Assembly (NCBI GenBank): GCA_003342895.1
Contig: PTFA01000028.1
Coordinates: 6,119,828-6,183,827 of the forward strand
Direction of reading: 5' to 3'
Length of the DNA stretch: 64,000 nt
Source of the DNA: Casuarius casuarius
Taxonomy: Eukaryota > Chordata > Aves > Casuariiformes > Casuariidae
In this document: positions 1 to 12,400 of the stretch, piece by piece
How positions within the stretch are numbered: the first letter of the stretch is position 1
How the letters are laid out: every line of letters starts with the position of its first letter
The notes under the pieces: model-generated
The model's input: the letters and a program-made list of their open reading frames with translations, nothing else
Database searches by the model: none
What the model was told of the DNA's origin: nothing
Position numbers and translations under genes: made by a program

Positions 1-2029
1 GTGAAATGAAACTGCCAAAAATCCCTATGAGTTTATTTTTGGTGAAAATATCTGGAACCTCCCTCTCATGACTAGCTCTTTGACAAAACAGGCTGGATTT
101 TCTCACCTGTGGGTAGCAGCTTTACATCTAAAAAAGAGTTATCTGCAATACCTTGTTCCAACTATGAAATGCAGCAGAAACTGGCAAGGTACCTTGCCAT
201 GTGTATCCCTTTGGGAATATAAAGAATTAAAAGTTGCTGGCCCCCAAATCATAAAACTTCTGTCTGTGAAAGGAGATTGTTAGAGCCAGAAAGTGACCTT
301 ATAAGCATGGATTTTGGGATGGGAAAAGCAGGTGTCATGTACATCTGGGGACTTGTTCTCCTTCCTAATGCTTCAGGCATTAATTCAGGCTTTGGAATCC
401 AAAAGGAAATTAGGAAAAGGAAAAGCTTTCAGTTGAAATGGGAAAGACATCTCTGGCAGGATTAAATGATGTCCTGCCTTCCTGAGTTCTGGTTATGCCG
501 CTAATCATTCCTGTATGATGTAAAGAGCTGCCTTTACAATCTGTCTAGAAAACACACTGCAACTGTAGCAGGGAGCACCAAAATGTGACAAATCACTGAA
601 ACACACAATCTAAGTAAAAAATGGAGCAGAGAAAAAAGGCCCTGCAATGAATAGCGTTAGTCAGTTTATAATAAGAGAGGGAACAGCAGTTTAGTCATGG
701 TTGAATGTTTCCTATTTCCTCTTAGCATTCAGAGCCCCTTTTGATAATTGGGCTTTTGTGGAGAGAGAGGTGTTGGGATTCTCTGGGGTTTGGGGAATAT
801 CCTTGCTTTATCCTTAAAGCNCCTCTCTGTTCCCTGCATGGCACAGCTTCTAATCCTGCCCTGGATGCATTGAGACAAAATGGGCTTCTAATTTCATGGT
901 TGAAGTCAGAAGAGATAATATCTGCTCAGCTCCCTGCATAAAAATTGCTCTCTAGCATAAGCCTCCTGGAATTCTGCTTTTGTGGCCTCAAAAGGATCAG
1001 GATGTGAGGGATCCGTCTGTGTGTGCATGATCTCAGTACATGCCGAAAAATAAAATATCAAGGTTGCTTGATACTATATAAAAATTTTAATAAGAGTCAG
1101 GTCGCATAAAGCTTTTCACTGCCTTCCCCTTTTATTCTTAATATATGTTCCAACCATGTCTGTGGAATATAGCTTGTCAGTATGTGTAGGTACAATCTGA
1201 TTCATGTTGACATCTTGTAAAGACNGGGGAGGTGTTATTCAGGCAGCTGCAAGGGCACTTCTCGGAGAGTAGGAAGAAACACTGTATTATGCCCCCTCCA
1301 ATGTGAGTTTTTAAAGGTTACCTCATTTATGCAGCATGTTCAAAGACATCGAAACCAAGCTCCAGTAAGAATCAGAGTCAGGAGGGGGTTAAGGAAGTAA
1401 ACGATGCCTGATGTTAACATCTTTCCTCTTTTTCTGCTTTGTAAAAGATAAACGTTTCAGATTTCAATCTGTGGTTCCCAGCAGTGCTTTGGGAACACTG
1501 CAGTAGGCCCGCAAAAATCGCTAATGCTGGGCCAAGCCGAGATAATGCGTCTCAGCAGGGATGACATAATGCCCTAAAAGAAGACTATGATGTAATGCAT
1601 ATCTCAAAAATTGGAGCCAATTTCCGTTACAAAGCCTTAAAGTCTAGCACTAATGCTGCAATATGCAAAACTTCGGAGGTTTAGCTCTTTTCTTCTCTTT
1701 ATTTTTTTGAAAGAATAATTTTGTAAGGCTTACAGCCCTCATACAGTCTGTGTCAGCTTCTAAAGAAGCTTCTCTCTCGTTCCTCACTTTCTGCAATTCT
1801 GGTGCTTACTGAAAGCCATTAAGCATTTCACCTTGGTTGAGGTGCCTGCAATGCATTAATACGAATGCTGTAATTTATAGCGCTAACATGGCTGTTTATA
1901 CAGGTGAGGCATAAAGCGTATATAGTATATTACAGTAAATCCCGCTTAATGAAGGTGTTATGCAGGGATTTATTAGACTCACTAACGTCTCATGGAAAAG
2001 TTAAATGGTATGTGCTAAGCTCAGCTTGG
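1..2029. other. Noncoding stretch, no gene seen
   Basis: I see no convincing exon here. Open frames are short and lack paired splice signals. A possible acceptor (ttcctcttag) near 735 is followed by an open frame to 941, but no good donor follows. Around 1480-1500 two short inverted repeats are interleaved (TTCCCA/TGGGAA and GCAGTG/CACTGC). No repeat family was recognised. Confidence 0.5.
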
Positions 2030-2032
2030 GTA

Positions 2033-2100
2033 TCAGCCAGTGCAACTCCGTGGTCTTCAGTGGAGTTGCCCCCTGAATAGGGCAAGCCATATCTGGGCCC
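2033..2100. repeat. Decayed palindromic sauropsid-type repeat fragment
   Basis: The core is an imperfect inverted repeat: CAACTCCGTGG at 2043-2053 pairs with the later TTCAGTGGAGTTG. The arrangement (AACTCC, then a TTCA.TGGAGTT arm, ending in ATCTGGGCCC) resembles the short palindromic elements common in turtle, crocodile and bird DNA, in which an arm like ACTCCATTGA faces TCAATGGAGT. The family name is not certain and the match was made by eye. Confidence 0.4.
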
Positions 2101-2159
2101 GTGCGGTTTATAAGCCATCCTGTCTAGTTTTTCTTTCTTTTATTAGCAAATATGCTGTC

Positions 2160-2760
2160 GGAACGGCAGAACTCGCCTGCTGCTTAGGGCCGCGCTGGTG
2201 TGTGATCCTGGGGGACCGGCGTGCCAGGCGCTGGGGCTGGCGCGACTGGGAACTGCCCTGGGGTTTTCTGTGCTTCGCCCCTGCTGGGGCGCGCGGGGCG
2301 GCAGGCGGCACGGCACGGAGCGGCGTGGTGCGGCACGGGGACCCACGCAGCGGGGCCGTGTGGCGCCTGGGGCAGGGCTCGCACGGGGCACCTCTGTGCA
2401 GCTCCGCACCCCCCGGGGAGGCCGGCCCCTCGCCCCGGGGAGCCAGCCTCNGCGGGCAAATACGGGAGGAAAAGGTGTTTCGGCAGCCTGTTAGTGGGCC
2501 GGAGGGCACAGGCTCCCGTGGCGGCTGCTGCGGTGCTGCACGCTGAGGGCTGCCCTCCGAACGCCAGGCTCGCGGGTGCCCCGGGACCGGCACAAGCTCC
2601 TGTGCGCGAAGGCACATGTCCATCTCGCAAGAGTCACATCATCGTGGTCGGTGCTCACACGCTCTCAGAGTGCCCCGTCCCCCTGCGCGGACGCCGCTAC
2701 TAGGCTGGGTGCCGGCCAGGGACTTCCTGGGGCCTGGTCCCCGGGGAAGGGCTCTCCAGG
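2160..2760. promoter_or_regulatory. CpG island, possible promoter
   Basis: About 600 bases are strongly GC-rich and full of CpG dinucleotides, including a run around 2290-2345 built from repeated CGGCAC/GCGGC words. Flanking DNA is AT-richer and CpG-poor. Such islands usually mark promoters in vertebrates. A TATA-like TTTATAA lies just upstream at 2107-2113, and an exon-like segment with an ATG and an AAG/gtgagt donor lies at 3350-3438 on the plus strand, so a plus-strand transcript is possible. Long open frames on both strands inside the island are expected from the shortage of AT-rich stop codons and are not treated as genes. Weaker GC-richness continues to about 2990. Confidence 0.65.
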
Positions 2761-3349
2761 GGGCAGCTCTTCTGGCAGAGAAGAAAAATCCTGTTACGGC
2801 CTCTGCATCAGTTCACTGGGAAGATCTCACAGACGTGTCTTGAAGAGAAGAGTGACTTCAAGAGTGGTTACACTGGAAACCAGCATCCTCTGAGGACAAC
2901 CAGTGAGAGGGTTCACTTCGCCCTGGGGTCCCGGTCCGGTCCTCTCCCGGTGGCAGCTGCCAGTGTGATCCCGACTGCCGTGACCCCCCTGTGGCAGAAA
3001 GCTGATCTGCGCTAATCAAACCATCTTGCCAAAGCAACTGAGATATTAATATGTAACCTCAGTTGGCTCTTGTGAATTTGAGGTTTACATTTTTGTTTCT
3101 CCCCCTTAAGAAACATTGGGAGTGTCAGATACTGAAGGCTTGTGTTTACTTGCCTACAGATACAAGGTTGCTAACTCAGATTCAGCAGGCAAGTAAACTT
3201 GTGACCTTGTTCTAAAAATTAATAAACCACCATCAGCACCTCAAACAGAGNGGGAAGCTTACATCTGCTCATGTTAGTTCAAGCCTGGACCTGCTTTTCA
3301 TTCAGAATGACCTGACTGCAAATGGAGGCTACTGTATTTTACGTTACAG

Positions 3350-3438
3350 ACTGCTTCTAAAGGAGACTGACCCGAGACGCGTGGCATCATTAAATTGAGA
3401 ACAATGCTGGACATGCACCACCACCACACAAGTGAAAG
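3350..3438 (+). CDS. Possible first coding exon (weak)
   Basis: The segment lies between an acceptor-like ttttacgttacag and a near-consensus donor AAG/gtgagt. All three frames contain stops if read from the acceptor, so it could only be a 5' exon. An ATG at 3404 with A at -3 would give a short start, M-L-D-M followed by four histidines and T-S-E, leaving intron phase 2. It sits about 600 bases downstream of the CpG island, which is the main contextual support. No known N-terminus was recognised. A noncoding exon or chance is equally possible. Confidence 0.2.
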
Positions 3439-3639
3439 GTGAGTTGCTGCCTCAAATTGTTTTAAAAACTCATTATCGTTAATAAATACCAAGCTGTGTT
3501 ACGTGCACCATTTCATTAAAAGAGGATAGCCAGGAGTAGAGCTTAATTATCTTGCTCTTGTAAAAAGCTCTAGGGGCAAAAGGGGAATATATAATTATAG
3601 TGTCAGTATGGCCTACCGTCCTGCTGGCGGGCCGTCGAG

Positions 3640-3750
3640 ACAGGANCCCAGATCTCTAATCTGACCTCACCTCTGCCATATTGACTGTTGGGGCACGTCA
3701 TCTAACCTCCTTTCTAAAATGGGAGCCCTAACACTTGCAGAGCTAAGTAA
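3640..3750 (+). repeat. MIR-type SINE fragment
   Basis: The order of blocks follows the MIR core: a CTGACCTCACCTCTGCCA-like block, then a GGGCA.GTCATCTAACCTCC block, then CTAAAATGGGA. In MIR these correspond to the 'ctctgccac ... gggcaagtcacttaacctc ... tgtaaaatggg' segment. The copy is diverged and 3'-truncated, as expected for an old amniote SINE. Plus orientation. Identified by eye from the family consensus. Confidence 0.65.
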
Positions 3751-3786
3751 TCAAAGTCTGAAGACCAGTTTTCGTATGAGGACTGG

Positions 3787-3813
3787 AGCATTTGTAAGCC
3801 AAGCATTTGTAAG
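3787..3813 (+). repeat. Short direct repeat, two copies
   Basis: AGCATTTGTAAG occurs twice, separated by three bases (period 15). It lies just downstream of the MIR fragment and is probably a local slippage duplication. Confidence 0.7.
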
Positions 3814-6800
3814 TCTTTTAAGAATTACTGTGAAACTTTTTTCATTATACCTTTATGCATACTTAGATGCCTACTCACCTCATGCTAGCTGACTTGAACT
3901 CTGCAGCCAGGATTGCATTGGCAAAGGAGACGTTGCATGACAGTCAGTCCCCAGCCACACTATGAAATTGCCCTGCTGCTGACATCAGTTGTCCTGGATC
4001 CATGTAGAAAACAACATATCCGCTAGTGTCAGCCATGCGGGATGGATTTCGGTAAGAGTTCAGGAAAGAGAAGCACGGACTGAGGTGTACAATATATCTA
4101 CAACTAAAAACTCAGTACAGTGGGCTGTGCATCTTCTAGTCAGCACAGAGGGAGTCAGGGAGTAACGAGGCTGCGCTTGTACAGTAGAAACCAGCCCAAG
4201 CCCCCCCACTTGTCACACTGCTGGTCTGTTCACCCACCCCGACATCTTTGCTTCTAGTGCTACTGCTCCAGCCAAAGGAAAGCTATTTCACAGACATAAC
4301 CTGCTTTTCTTTTGTCTCATCAGTATACTTCTATGCGATCGGCTTTATTGCTGATACCCCAATAACCTGCTGCCAGGACTGAGTCCATTGCCTTGGGCGC
4401 CTAATTAATCTCAGCAGTTACATTACATAACTCTGAGCAAAGCCTCTCCCCTGGTGCAGAAGTACCTTGGGCTTACAAACGTCCCCAGGGACTTGCAGCT
4501 GCATTGGTACAGTGAAATGGGGGGAGCTTGCTTCCTACTGCTACCCGCTGTTTGGTAGACTGTAATGTCTGTTGGGCTAACAGATGATGGAAAATATATG
4601 CCACCACTGTGCAGTATAGTGCTAGTGCGGTGAAGTGTCTAGCTGTGACTTTGAGTAAGTTAGCCCGGGAAGACGGGCAGAGTAACATCACTGTGCTGCC
4701 GCTGGTGCCAAAGCTTGCATGGAGCTAGCTGGGGTGTCTCTGTGCCAGTGCTGCATGGATGTGCCTGCATGGCCTCACGCTTGCTGCAGTGCAGCCAGAG
4801 AAGAGCTAGGTGTTCACTCCTGCTGGCACACTCTGCGATACAAACATCTAGCATGCCTCTAGCACTTTTCATTTGTGCATCTCCAAGGTTGCCCACACGC
4901 ATGAGTTGCTTTCTCTGTCATCCCCACTTCGAGGGATAATAAGGCCTAGGAGCCAGCTTCTCTATATGACTCAGCCATGGGTTCACTGCCCGCAGTTTGA
5001 TTCATCTCAATTTAAAGGTACAACAGCTGCTAGGGAAAAAGAACCAGTCTGCCTAGAAATGTCCCATAGGATGGCAGATTGCAAAAACTATGGCCAGAGA
5101 AACCTTTCTGTACCTGAGAAAGGAGCAGAGTTGAAAAGCATTTGACTCATCTCTTCCAGATTCAGAAGGGCACAGCGACAACTGGTCAGCTTCTCCCATT
5201 TGANACTATCCCATAGTATGAGAACTGTAGGTCTCTGTGACATTAAAGGCAATGAATTTAGAAGGAATTACAAAGGATATTGGTTTGTACACTGAACAGA
5301 TAGCCTATGGTCTTCATGGATGCAGACACTCAATGTCAAGCATTACGGCTGGATTTTTAAAGAATGTTGGAGAATGTAATTGTCACTGGCTACCACACAT
5401 ACGGCTAAGATAACCGGGGCTGGATTTCACCCTACAGTGCTGCAGCTGATCATCTCTGGGGTATGTCTGTGCATGCCTGAGAGAACTGCCCAACTGGCTG
5501 CATGCACTGAAGGTTTTTCTTCCTCTGAATCATTATTTATAATATTTCTAGAGACAAAAGACTGAAGGAAATGAAATCACATTGGAACATGAATGTTCAA
5601 AGGTAAAAGCCAGACCCACAGGGGAGTTTGGGAGTCAAGCTCTTTCTTGTTTGCATATCCAACTTGTCAATGAGCTTGGTAGGAAGTTAGGTGCCNAAAT
5701 CTCTTTGTAGATCTGCTCCTATGAGGCAAAGTATCACCGTGTTATGCTCATAATCTACACAACTGAGAAGGGAAGGAAAGCAATTCCTGTTGTCTTTGTT
5801 CCCTGGAACTCAAAAAATCTTCTGGCATAATTTTGAAAGCACCTTGAGAGCTACTTCAGGGTACTTCCAGTGCAATGATCGTGCAGGTGAAACCTCTACT
5901 ATCTTTTGTTAGCTGTGCCCAAGCATACCATTGGTTTCACTGTGCCATGTGGCTTGCAGTCACTGTGTTCTCACTGCATCTAGCGATAAGTTTCAAATTC
6001 AGGCTACTCTCCACCCTGTGCCTGAGCTTCCTACCTACAGATCTGCTGGCTGAATGGATAGCGGTTTGGTCCTNAGAGCAAGCCAACAATGAAGTAACAT
6101 GATAGCACAGATACTCTCTTAGCAACTGCTTCACCGGCTGCAGGTTACCTGGTGTGCTGGGCCAGGCTGTCCTGCCTCTCCTTTCACTCCTTGCTGTGCA
6201 GAGGGCACTGAGGGGTGATGGAGGCCTTGGGATTTCTCTTGGTCAGGAGATCCTTGCTAGCTCCTGTACGGCACCTGAGTGTAACTTGCTACAGAGGAGA
6301 TGCAGCACACCACCCATCTTCCCCAGTTTTCCTTCTGGACAGCAAAGCCCTGCAAAGGACACTACACCGAGTTTTAGGAGCTCTGAGCCATTACACTCAG
6401 AGCCTCTGGAAATGGAGATTACAGCTATGCCTGTCTTTGCTGCTATCTCTATTCCAGTGGCTTCTAGTTTCCTGCTGTTCAGGCAAGAATGATTCATCAT
6501 CTGAAAACCCTGTGTGCCCTGAGGCCATTGGAGCTGGGTGCCTTTGGGCTGGTCGCCTATTTTGCTGCAGGCCACTGAAACGGTGGTGACTGAATACCGG
6601 GAGAGCTCCCTGGAGGCAGGAGAGACCGCCTGGATTTGCTGGGGACATCTGAGCACGGTGCCTGGCCCCTCTCGCTCCTCTTGTGTTTTGCAGAGTGACT
6701 CACCCGCCCCCAGCTCTGTAGAAAAAATAAATCACAACTGCAGCTACAGATGGCAATGCTGAGGGCACCAGCACTGGTACTAAGTGGAGAACAGCCGCGG

Positions 6801-7209
6801 GAGGACAGGCATGCTGGGGGGCAGGTTTTGGTGACAGAAGTAGTTCAAGTTGCCTCTGGGTGCCCCGTTAATTTCACAAAACAAAACCTGTTCGCAGTCC
6901 CGCAGTGACACTTTAACAAGCTACAGCCCCATTTTTATTTTGCATTTCTTGTGTGTGCTCAGAGGAGTTTAACTTATTCAACTCGTAGGATGCTGCAATA
7001 CAAACAGCTGCAGTTTAAACAGATGACATGTCAATCCAGGCTTACAACACCGCAAAGAAACTTACGCTTCTGAGTTGCTGGCACAGACTTGGGCTTCCGA
7101 GGGCATGACAGCTCACAGACCAAATGAATGGTCCGGATAGCTTCAGCAGAACATCTCAGCTGAGGAAAAGCCTGATCTGGCGAGTGGTGCTGTGTGCTGG
7201 GGAGGTTTC
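3814..7209. other. Noncoding stretch with one repeat fragment
   Basis: Apart from the fragment at 5686-5720, no gene or familiar repeat was seen. Near 6149-6208 the minus strand has a good acceptor (catcacccctcag) and a CAG/gtaacc donor around a short open frame, but the peptide is Arg/Ser-rich and unconvincing. Confidence 0.4.
5686..5720. repeat. Fragment of a sauropsid interspersed repeat
   Basis: The string TTAGGTGCCnAAATCTCTTT followed by GTAGATCTGCTC resembles the widespread reptile repeat segment of the form 'TTAGGTGCCTAAATACCTTTGAGGATCTGGGC'-type order. Only about 35 bases match and one base is N, so assignment is tentative. Confidence 0.4.
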
Positions 7210-7610
7210 TGACTGAGAGGGGTGGGGGACGGCAGCCACCCGCCGAGGTGAAGCCCCCTCAGCATCACCAGGGTGGAGGGAAGGGGCGCACAGGCCTCCC
7301 CACACAAAATAATCACTGAGCGTGCGAGCACAGTCCGAGGGGGCTGCGCTTCCTCCTGCGGCACCGACCAGGGCAGCGCTGCCCCCGGGCCTCGTGCGGC
7401 TGCAGAGGGGACGGGGGAGCTGCCGGGGCGCCCAGGCTGGAGGCACACCAGGGTCCCCACCGTGGTGGCCAGCTGAGGGGCCGCTGCTCGATGGCCACCG
7501 TGGGTGCGCCTGGCTCCTGCGCCCCAAGCCCTCCCGCGCACCCGTGGGGCCTCAGTGGCAGGAGATCGTCAGGGCTGGAGCCGAGCTGAAAGGGTCCAAC
7601 TCAGCTTTAC
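7210..7610. promoter_or_regulatory. GC-rich, CpG-bearing patch
   Basis: GC content rises sharply and CpGs are frequent (for example around 7318-7450). Overlapping open frames appear on both strands and in several frames, which is the normal consequence of high GC and not evidence for a protein. No TATA box, consensus start or clear donor was found. It may be a minor CpG island or a GC-rich noncoding island. Confidence 0.4.
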
Positions 7611-8089
7611 ACGGCTGAGGCACTGCTAGGACTGCAGCTGCACTTGGACGACAGCTATGCTCCTCTTCCTGCTGGGACTATTAGGGATTTTGTTTCTATT
7701 CCTGTGAAACCCTTGTGAGATACAGGGGCTGAAATGAGAAATTTATGGCTTTAGGCAGAGCTGGTGGCACCTCCTGTTACAAGGCCTGCACAATATTTTC
7801 CATTGTAAGAGTCTGTTTCCAGTTGCTTCTCCTTTTGCCAAGCATATCTGCCTCAAGCTGCTATTTTATTTAAATTTCATCCAAAACATTGTCATTGTGT
7901 CTGAAAGTGAGGGCAGTGGAAAATACATTGTTTCACCTATCTACATCTGGGTGTGTACATTTATTTATTTTTATATATATGCAAAATCTGGCAATACTTT
8001 TGTGTTCTGCACTCTGGAATGGGAGTGTAGCTGAACAGCATGGGGTACTTCATCATTTCCATGCACATCTACCCAGACCTGACNGAGCC

Positions 8090-8720
8090 GCAAGCCCCTG
8101 CTCACACCAGCTCAGCAAAGATTTGCTGGATCTGCGTGGAGCCAGGTTTCCCGTGGCTCCTCCAGCTGCGCCGAGCANGGCAGGCCCACGGCCTAGCCGC
8201 TCAGGCCCCAGCCGCACCTTGGCTATGTCCCTGTTGCCATTTGAGCCATGCCTGGGGCTGAGCGCATCACGGTCCCCGCTCGGAGGCAGGTTTGGGCTGA
8301 GGCTGGGTGCCTCGGGGCAGGTTGGCTCCAGCCTGTTTTGGGGAAGCCAGAGCTGGTGAACGGGAGGAGGACCTAAGAGCGTGTCCCCCTGAAAGAAAGG
8401 CGATTATCCCTTTTGCTTGTCCTTGCATTACCTGACCAACGCACTGGTGGCAAGTACCGAACCCAGCCCTGGCCGCAGAGTGCGTTTCTTCTGGCACCGC
8501 CGGGAGACAGGCTCGGAGGGGAGAGAGAGCGGTGGAGGAGATTTTCCAAGGAGTTCAAGATCAGAAGAGGAAAAGAAGCAGGTGAGGCTTTGCTGTGGGG
8601 CAAGTGTGAGGAGACGGGACGCTTGCCTGTGGGAAGCCAGGGCTCGTGGGTCCCGCTGCTCGCAGAAGGGCGAGAGGGAAGAATTTTACTTTCCTTTGGC
8701 TGAACAGCGTGGGAGTGAGC
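8090..8720. other. GC-rich patch with open frames
   Basis: Moderately GC-rich DNA with CpGs. On the plus strand an open frame runs to a CAG/gtgagg donor at about 8579-8580, preceded by a weak acceptor-like 'ccgcag' near 8478. The encoded stretch is rich in Arg, Ser, Gly and Glu and matches no family I know. Could be an exon, more probably chance in GC-rich DNA. Confidence 0.25.
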
Positions 8721-9443
8721 GTGCAGCAAGCACCGGAGGGAATGTGAAAGTCTGACTCAGAGAGGAGAGGAAGGAGGGGAGAAAAGATGGCTCCTATGCC
8801 TTTCAAAATTATTTGCATAAAGAGGCTTGCTTAGTTCAGTGATAACCAAGGTTTTGGGCTCACGGGGATATATTTTCTTTAAAAGGGATGAATTTCCTGG
8901 ATGTAAAAGATGCTTGGATGTCAGATGTGTTGTTCCTACAATCTTTGTGGTAACAAATTGTTAAATATCAGACTAGCAGAGTGCGTGCAACTGCAGTTGC
9001 CTAGAGTCCTATTTTTGAAGATGTTCCCATGCACAAAGGCACAGTTCTCTTCTCTTCATCCTGAAGCTCAGTTTCACATTTTAAGTTTCACCTGAAGCCC
9101 ATAGCCTATTTTGTGTGTCCCCCAAATCCCCATCACCGAAAGGCAGCCATCTCTGGAGTCTGGAACCAGCTGATACTCAGTGCATTGCCCTGTAGCCGAG
9201 AATTAGGGCCATCAGTGCAGTAAGGTAAGAACCTTTTAGTTGCGTGTTTGTCTTGCATCTAGCAAAATGAGATTTACTCCAAGNCTGGACTCCTAGCCTG
9301 GCCAGACTGAAATTACAATAATAAAAAAACTAATATTATAGCAATTAATAATTTNGGCCAAGAATATAGTTGTCACCCCTCATATGACAATAACATAAGA
9401 TTCCACAAGCTTCCGCACCACCTATTTCTTATGCCTTTAGAGT

Positions 9444-9476
9444 ATCTCTCTCTCTCATATGCATATATACACATAT
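9444..9476 (+). repeat. Short (TC)n plus alternating AT/CA microsatellite
   Basis: A run of TC dinucleotides is followed by CATATGCATATATACACATATGC, mostly alternating purine-pyrimidine. The upstream 9300-9360 region is AT-rich with many AATAAT words. Confidence 0.6.
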
Positions 9477-12400
9477 GCCCACAAACCTAAAACTTCATTA
9501 TTTTTCTTCTACCAGCCGAAGGGCAAAGTCAGTCTTGATGGGAATAAACCCATGGTTCCAGTTTTACTTATATGTAACAGGAGTTCACACTGCAGTGTCA
9601 CNCCTTTGCTGGGATTTGGTTGTGCTGACCATAGAAGCACCAAATTGTTTAAAGAAAAAGGTTTTGAAGGGAAGAAATGGGACATACATGTACCTTGCTG
9701 TTTACGCAAGGTAAAGGTCCAGGCTCTCCACAGCAAATCCCTTGTGAGCAGCAGTAGTTGGCACTTCCATGACCCGTTTCATTCAGAAAACGACACAAGA
9801 GATGCAGTGCACTCGACCTGAGGGCAGTGATTTTGCAAGCAGTGCTACACGGGGGAGCCGGCCCTTGCTGGGGCTCACAGCTCCCTTCCCTGGGGCAGCT
9901 CTGGGTGCCCCATAGCCACTCGTGGGCTCTGGAAAGGAAATAGCTAAGTCAGGCTGGACTTGAGCTGGAAGCAATGAGACATCAGGGGAACGTTATTTGG
10001 TGGCNTGGGTGATGCTTTTTGCCCTGTTCCCTGAGGTCTCACAGCTGCTGTGAGATTTCCTTTGCTCCGCTGGACTCCAGATAACCCGTTGGACCTGCCT
10101 GATTGCTTCTCTTTATGCTACATTTGCTTTCTGTGACTCAGCAGTGCAATTAGCAGCACTGGCCTCCTGATGGAGAGTGCTGAGTATTAAGCCTGGGAAT
10201 GATCTCATGGCTGTCGCATTAGGACATTTCTGACTAACGCAGGGCTACTCGGCCGAGGCCAGTCNCCTCGCAGAGTTGGCTGCAGCCTGCAACTGGGACA
10301 GCTCCTGGGCAGCCAAGACCCTGGCTGTAAGCACATCTCAAGCCAGATGTGGCTCAAGCTGAGGAGACGACATGAAGTGATGGATTTGGCCAACTCAGGG
10401 ACGCTCTCGATATAGGTTCTCCTCTGCTAGGAGGGGATGAAAGTAACTGCAATCTCTCATCTGTTGTACTGTGTTTCACTGGGGGCTCTCTGAGGCATGG
10501 ACTGCCTCTTTCCGCGCTTACACAGCTCCTAGCAAAACGGTTCCAGACTCATGGCTGGGTGTCAACAAAATGCTTTGTCCCTTCTGCTTATCCTTGCAAA
10601 CTACAATGTCTTATGCTGACTCCAGTGGAAACAGGCTGCCTAAAGAATATGTAAAATGGCCTTACTAGATTGCACTGCAGTTCAAAGAAACTAATCCTTT
10701 TCTTTGCTGATATTTGGTAGTCTGGTAAGGAACTGGTGCTCAGCAGACAGTGATATAAGTGCACTCTGCAGGGGCTTTGAGACAGGTACTCTGGGAATTC
10801 GCTGATCACATTGGACAGACTATAAATGAAACTAGTGTTTAGATTAGGGTTTGGGCCGCTTCCTGCTATGGCAAGCCTTCTCCTCCAACATGCTCCTGGC
10901 ATGGCCCCAGCTCCTGGTCACCCCTGGCTGAGGCGACCCAGGGCATTTCCTGCGGACGCCAGCACAGGCTGGCGCAGCTCTGGCTGAGGAGCAGGCTGCG
11001 CTGTCCCACAGCCCTCACTGACACACGTTGCACATGCTCCCCCGTACGTGAGGGGCGGCTGAGTACCTTCCTAGGGCATGCTGACCAGGAAACCCAGCCA
11101 GGCTACCAAACAGCCAGTGAAATCTTTCCATTCCCAAATGCTTTCCTGGGGCTATATCCAAACTTCTGACAGAGAAGTAAAATGTCACGTTGCCACTCCC
11201 ACAAAGTTCAGTTCATTTGGTACTGGAACTATACAGAAAAATGGCAGAAATCACAACAGCACCTTTAATTTCCCTATTATTATTTTTTGGTCAGAGGTGC
11301 ATGAAGAGCTGCGCTCCTTCACTGTGTTCCTTCACTAGTGAGTTTGTAACTCCTTGGCTGGAATTCACTTGGTCCTTTGGAGACAGTGCACTTTCTCCTC
11401 TAGGTAAATGTTGGTCTTTTTTCATTTAAATATTAATTTGGACTGGCAAAAACGTAATGCGTAACATTGCCACTCTCTGTGAGGATTAGAGTGATTAGGA
11501 GTCTCAGAATTCACTTTAATCATCCAGTTCAATACTGCTGAGATTTGCAGTCTACCCTCTCCCATGCAACAGCCAGACTCTTTCGACATGCTAACAAAAT
11601 TGAAATGAGTTTCTTCATCTTAGACAAGGATAATTAATCTTCAAACACTGTTTATCTTAGCCCCAAAATCCCCAGAATTCAGAACCAAATTAATTTAAAG
11701 TCTAAATCTGCTTTAACAAGTAATTGGTTAATCAACGGGCTCGATGTGTAATTATATTCTTTGTTCACACTCCTTACAGGCTTGAAAAGACCATCTAATT
11801 CCTATGTTGCTTTCATTCCTATAATTAGACCATGTGACATATAATGCTGTATGTATAGTGAACAAATTCTTCCCTGGAATAATTTCCCTGAGATTNTTTC
11901 CTGGAGATGGTTTTGGTCTCCCTCTTTTCTTTTTAACTTAAAAAAGCTTTCATGTGATTTTTTTGGTTTAAATTTAAAGAATGTGCTTTGACTTTTCAGC
12001 TTTGAAACCTTGCTTACTGCTTCTCACTGAAGAGATCTACAGTGTGTTTTTATTTCCCTCATTTCAGCTTGACATAGCTTTGATAGTTAAGGGATCNTTG
12101 TTCCCTCTGAATATTGATAGGATGTGGCAAATTCAAGATATTGTCATTCCTATTATCTTTCAGAACAGGCCAGCCACAAAACCTATTAGCTGGCATTATT
12201 CTTGTGGACAGGAATTATTGTTGCTATTAGGAATAGGAGGCCTGAGAATAAAATGGAGAAGGAAATTGTGGTCTTTTTAACACAGAGTTGTGGGTCTTCT
12301 TTACTTAATGGATATTGTCATAATCCCATTGTGGTCAGTGGTCTGGTCAATAGTTTTCATATTTGTGTTCACAGAATTCCCTGTTTCCATCAGCTTCATG

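Noticed and set aside
2040..2623. Open frames of about 150-170 codons on both strands over the CpG island
   Set aside because: High GC removes stop codons from all frames; the products are Arg/Pro/Ala/Gly-rich, overlap one another on both strands and match nothing known.
7273..7618. Overlapping open frames in the 7.2-7.6 kb GC-rich patch
   Set aside because: Several frames on both strands are open together, which is a composition effect.
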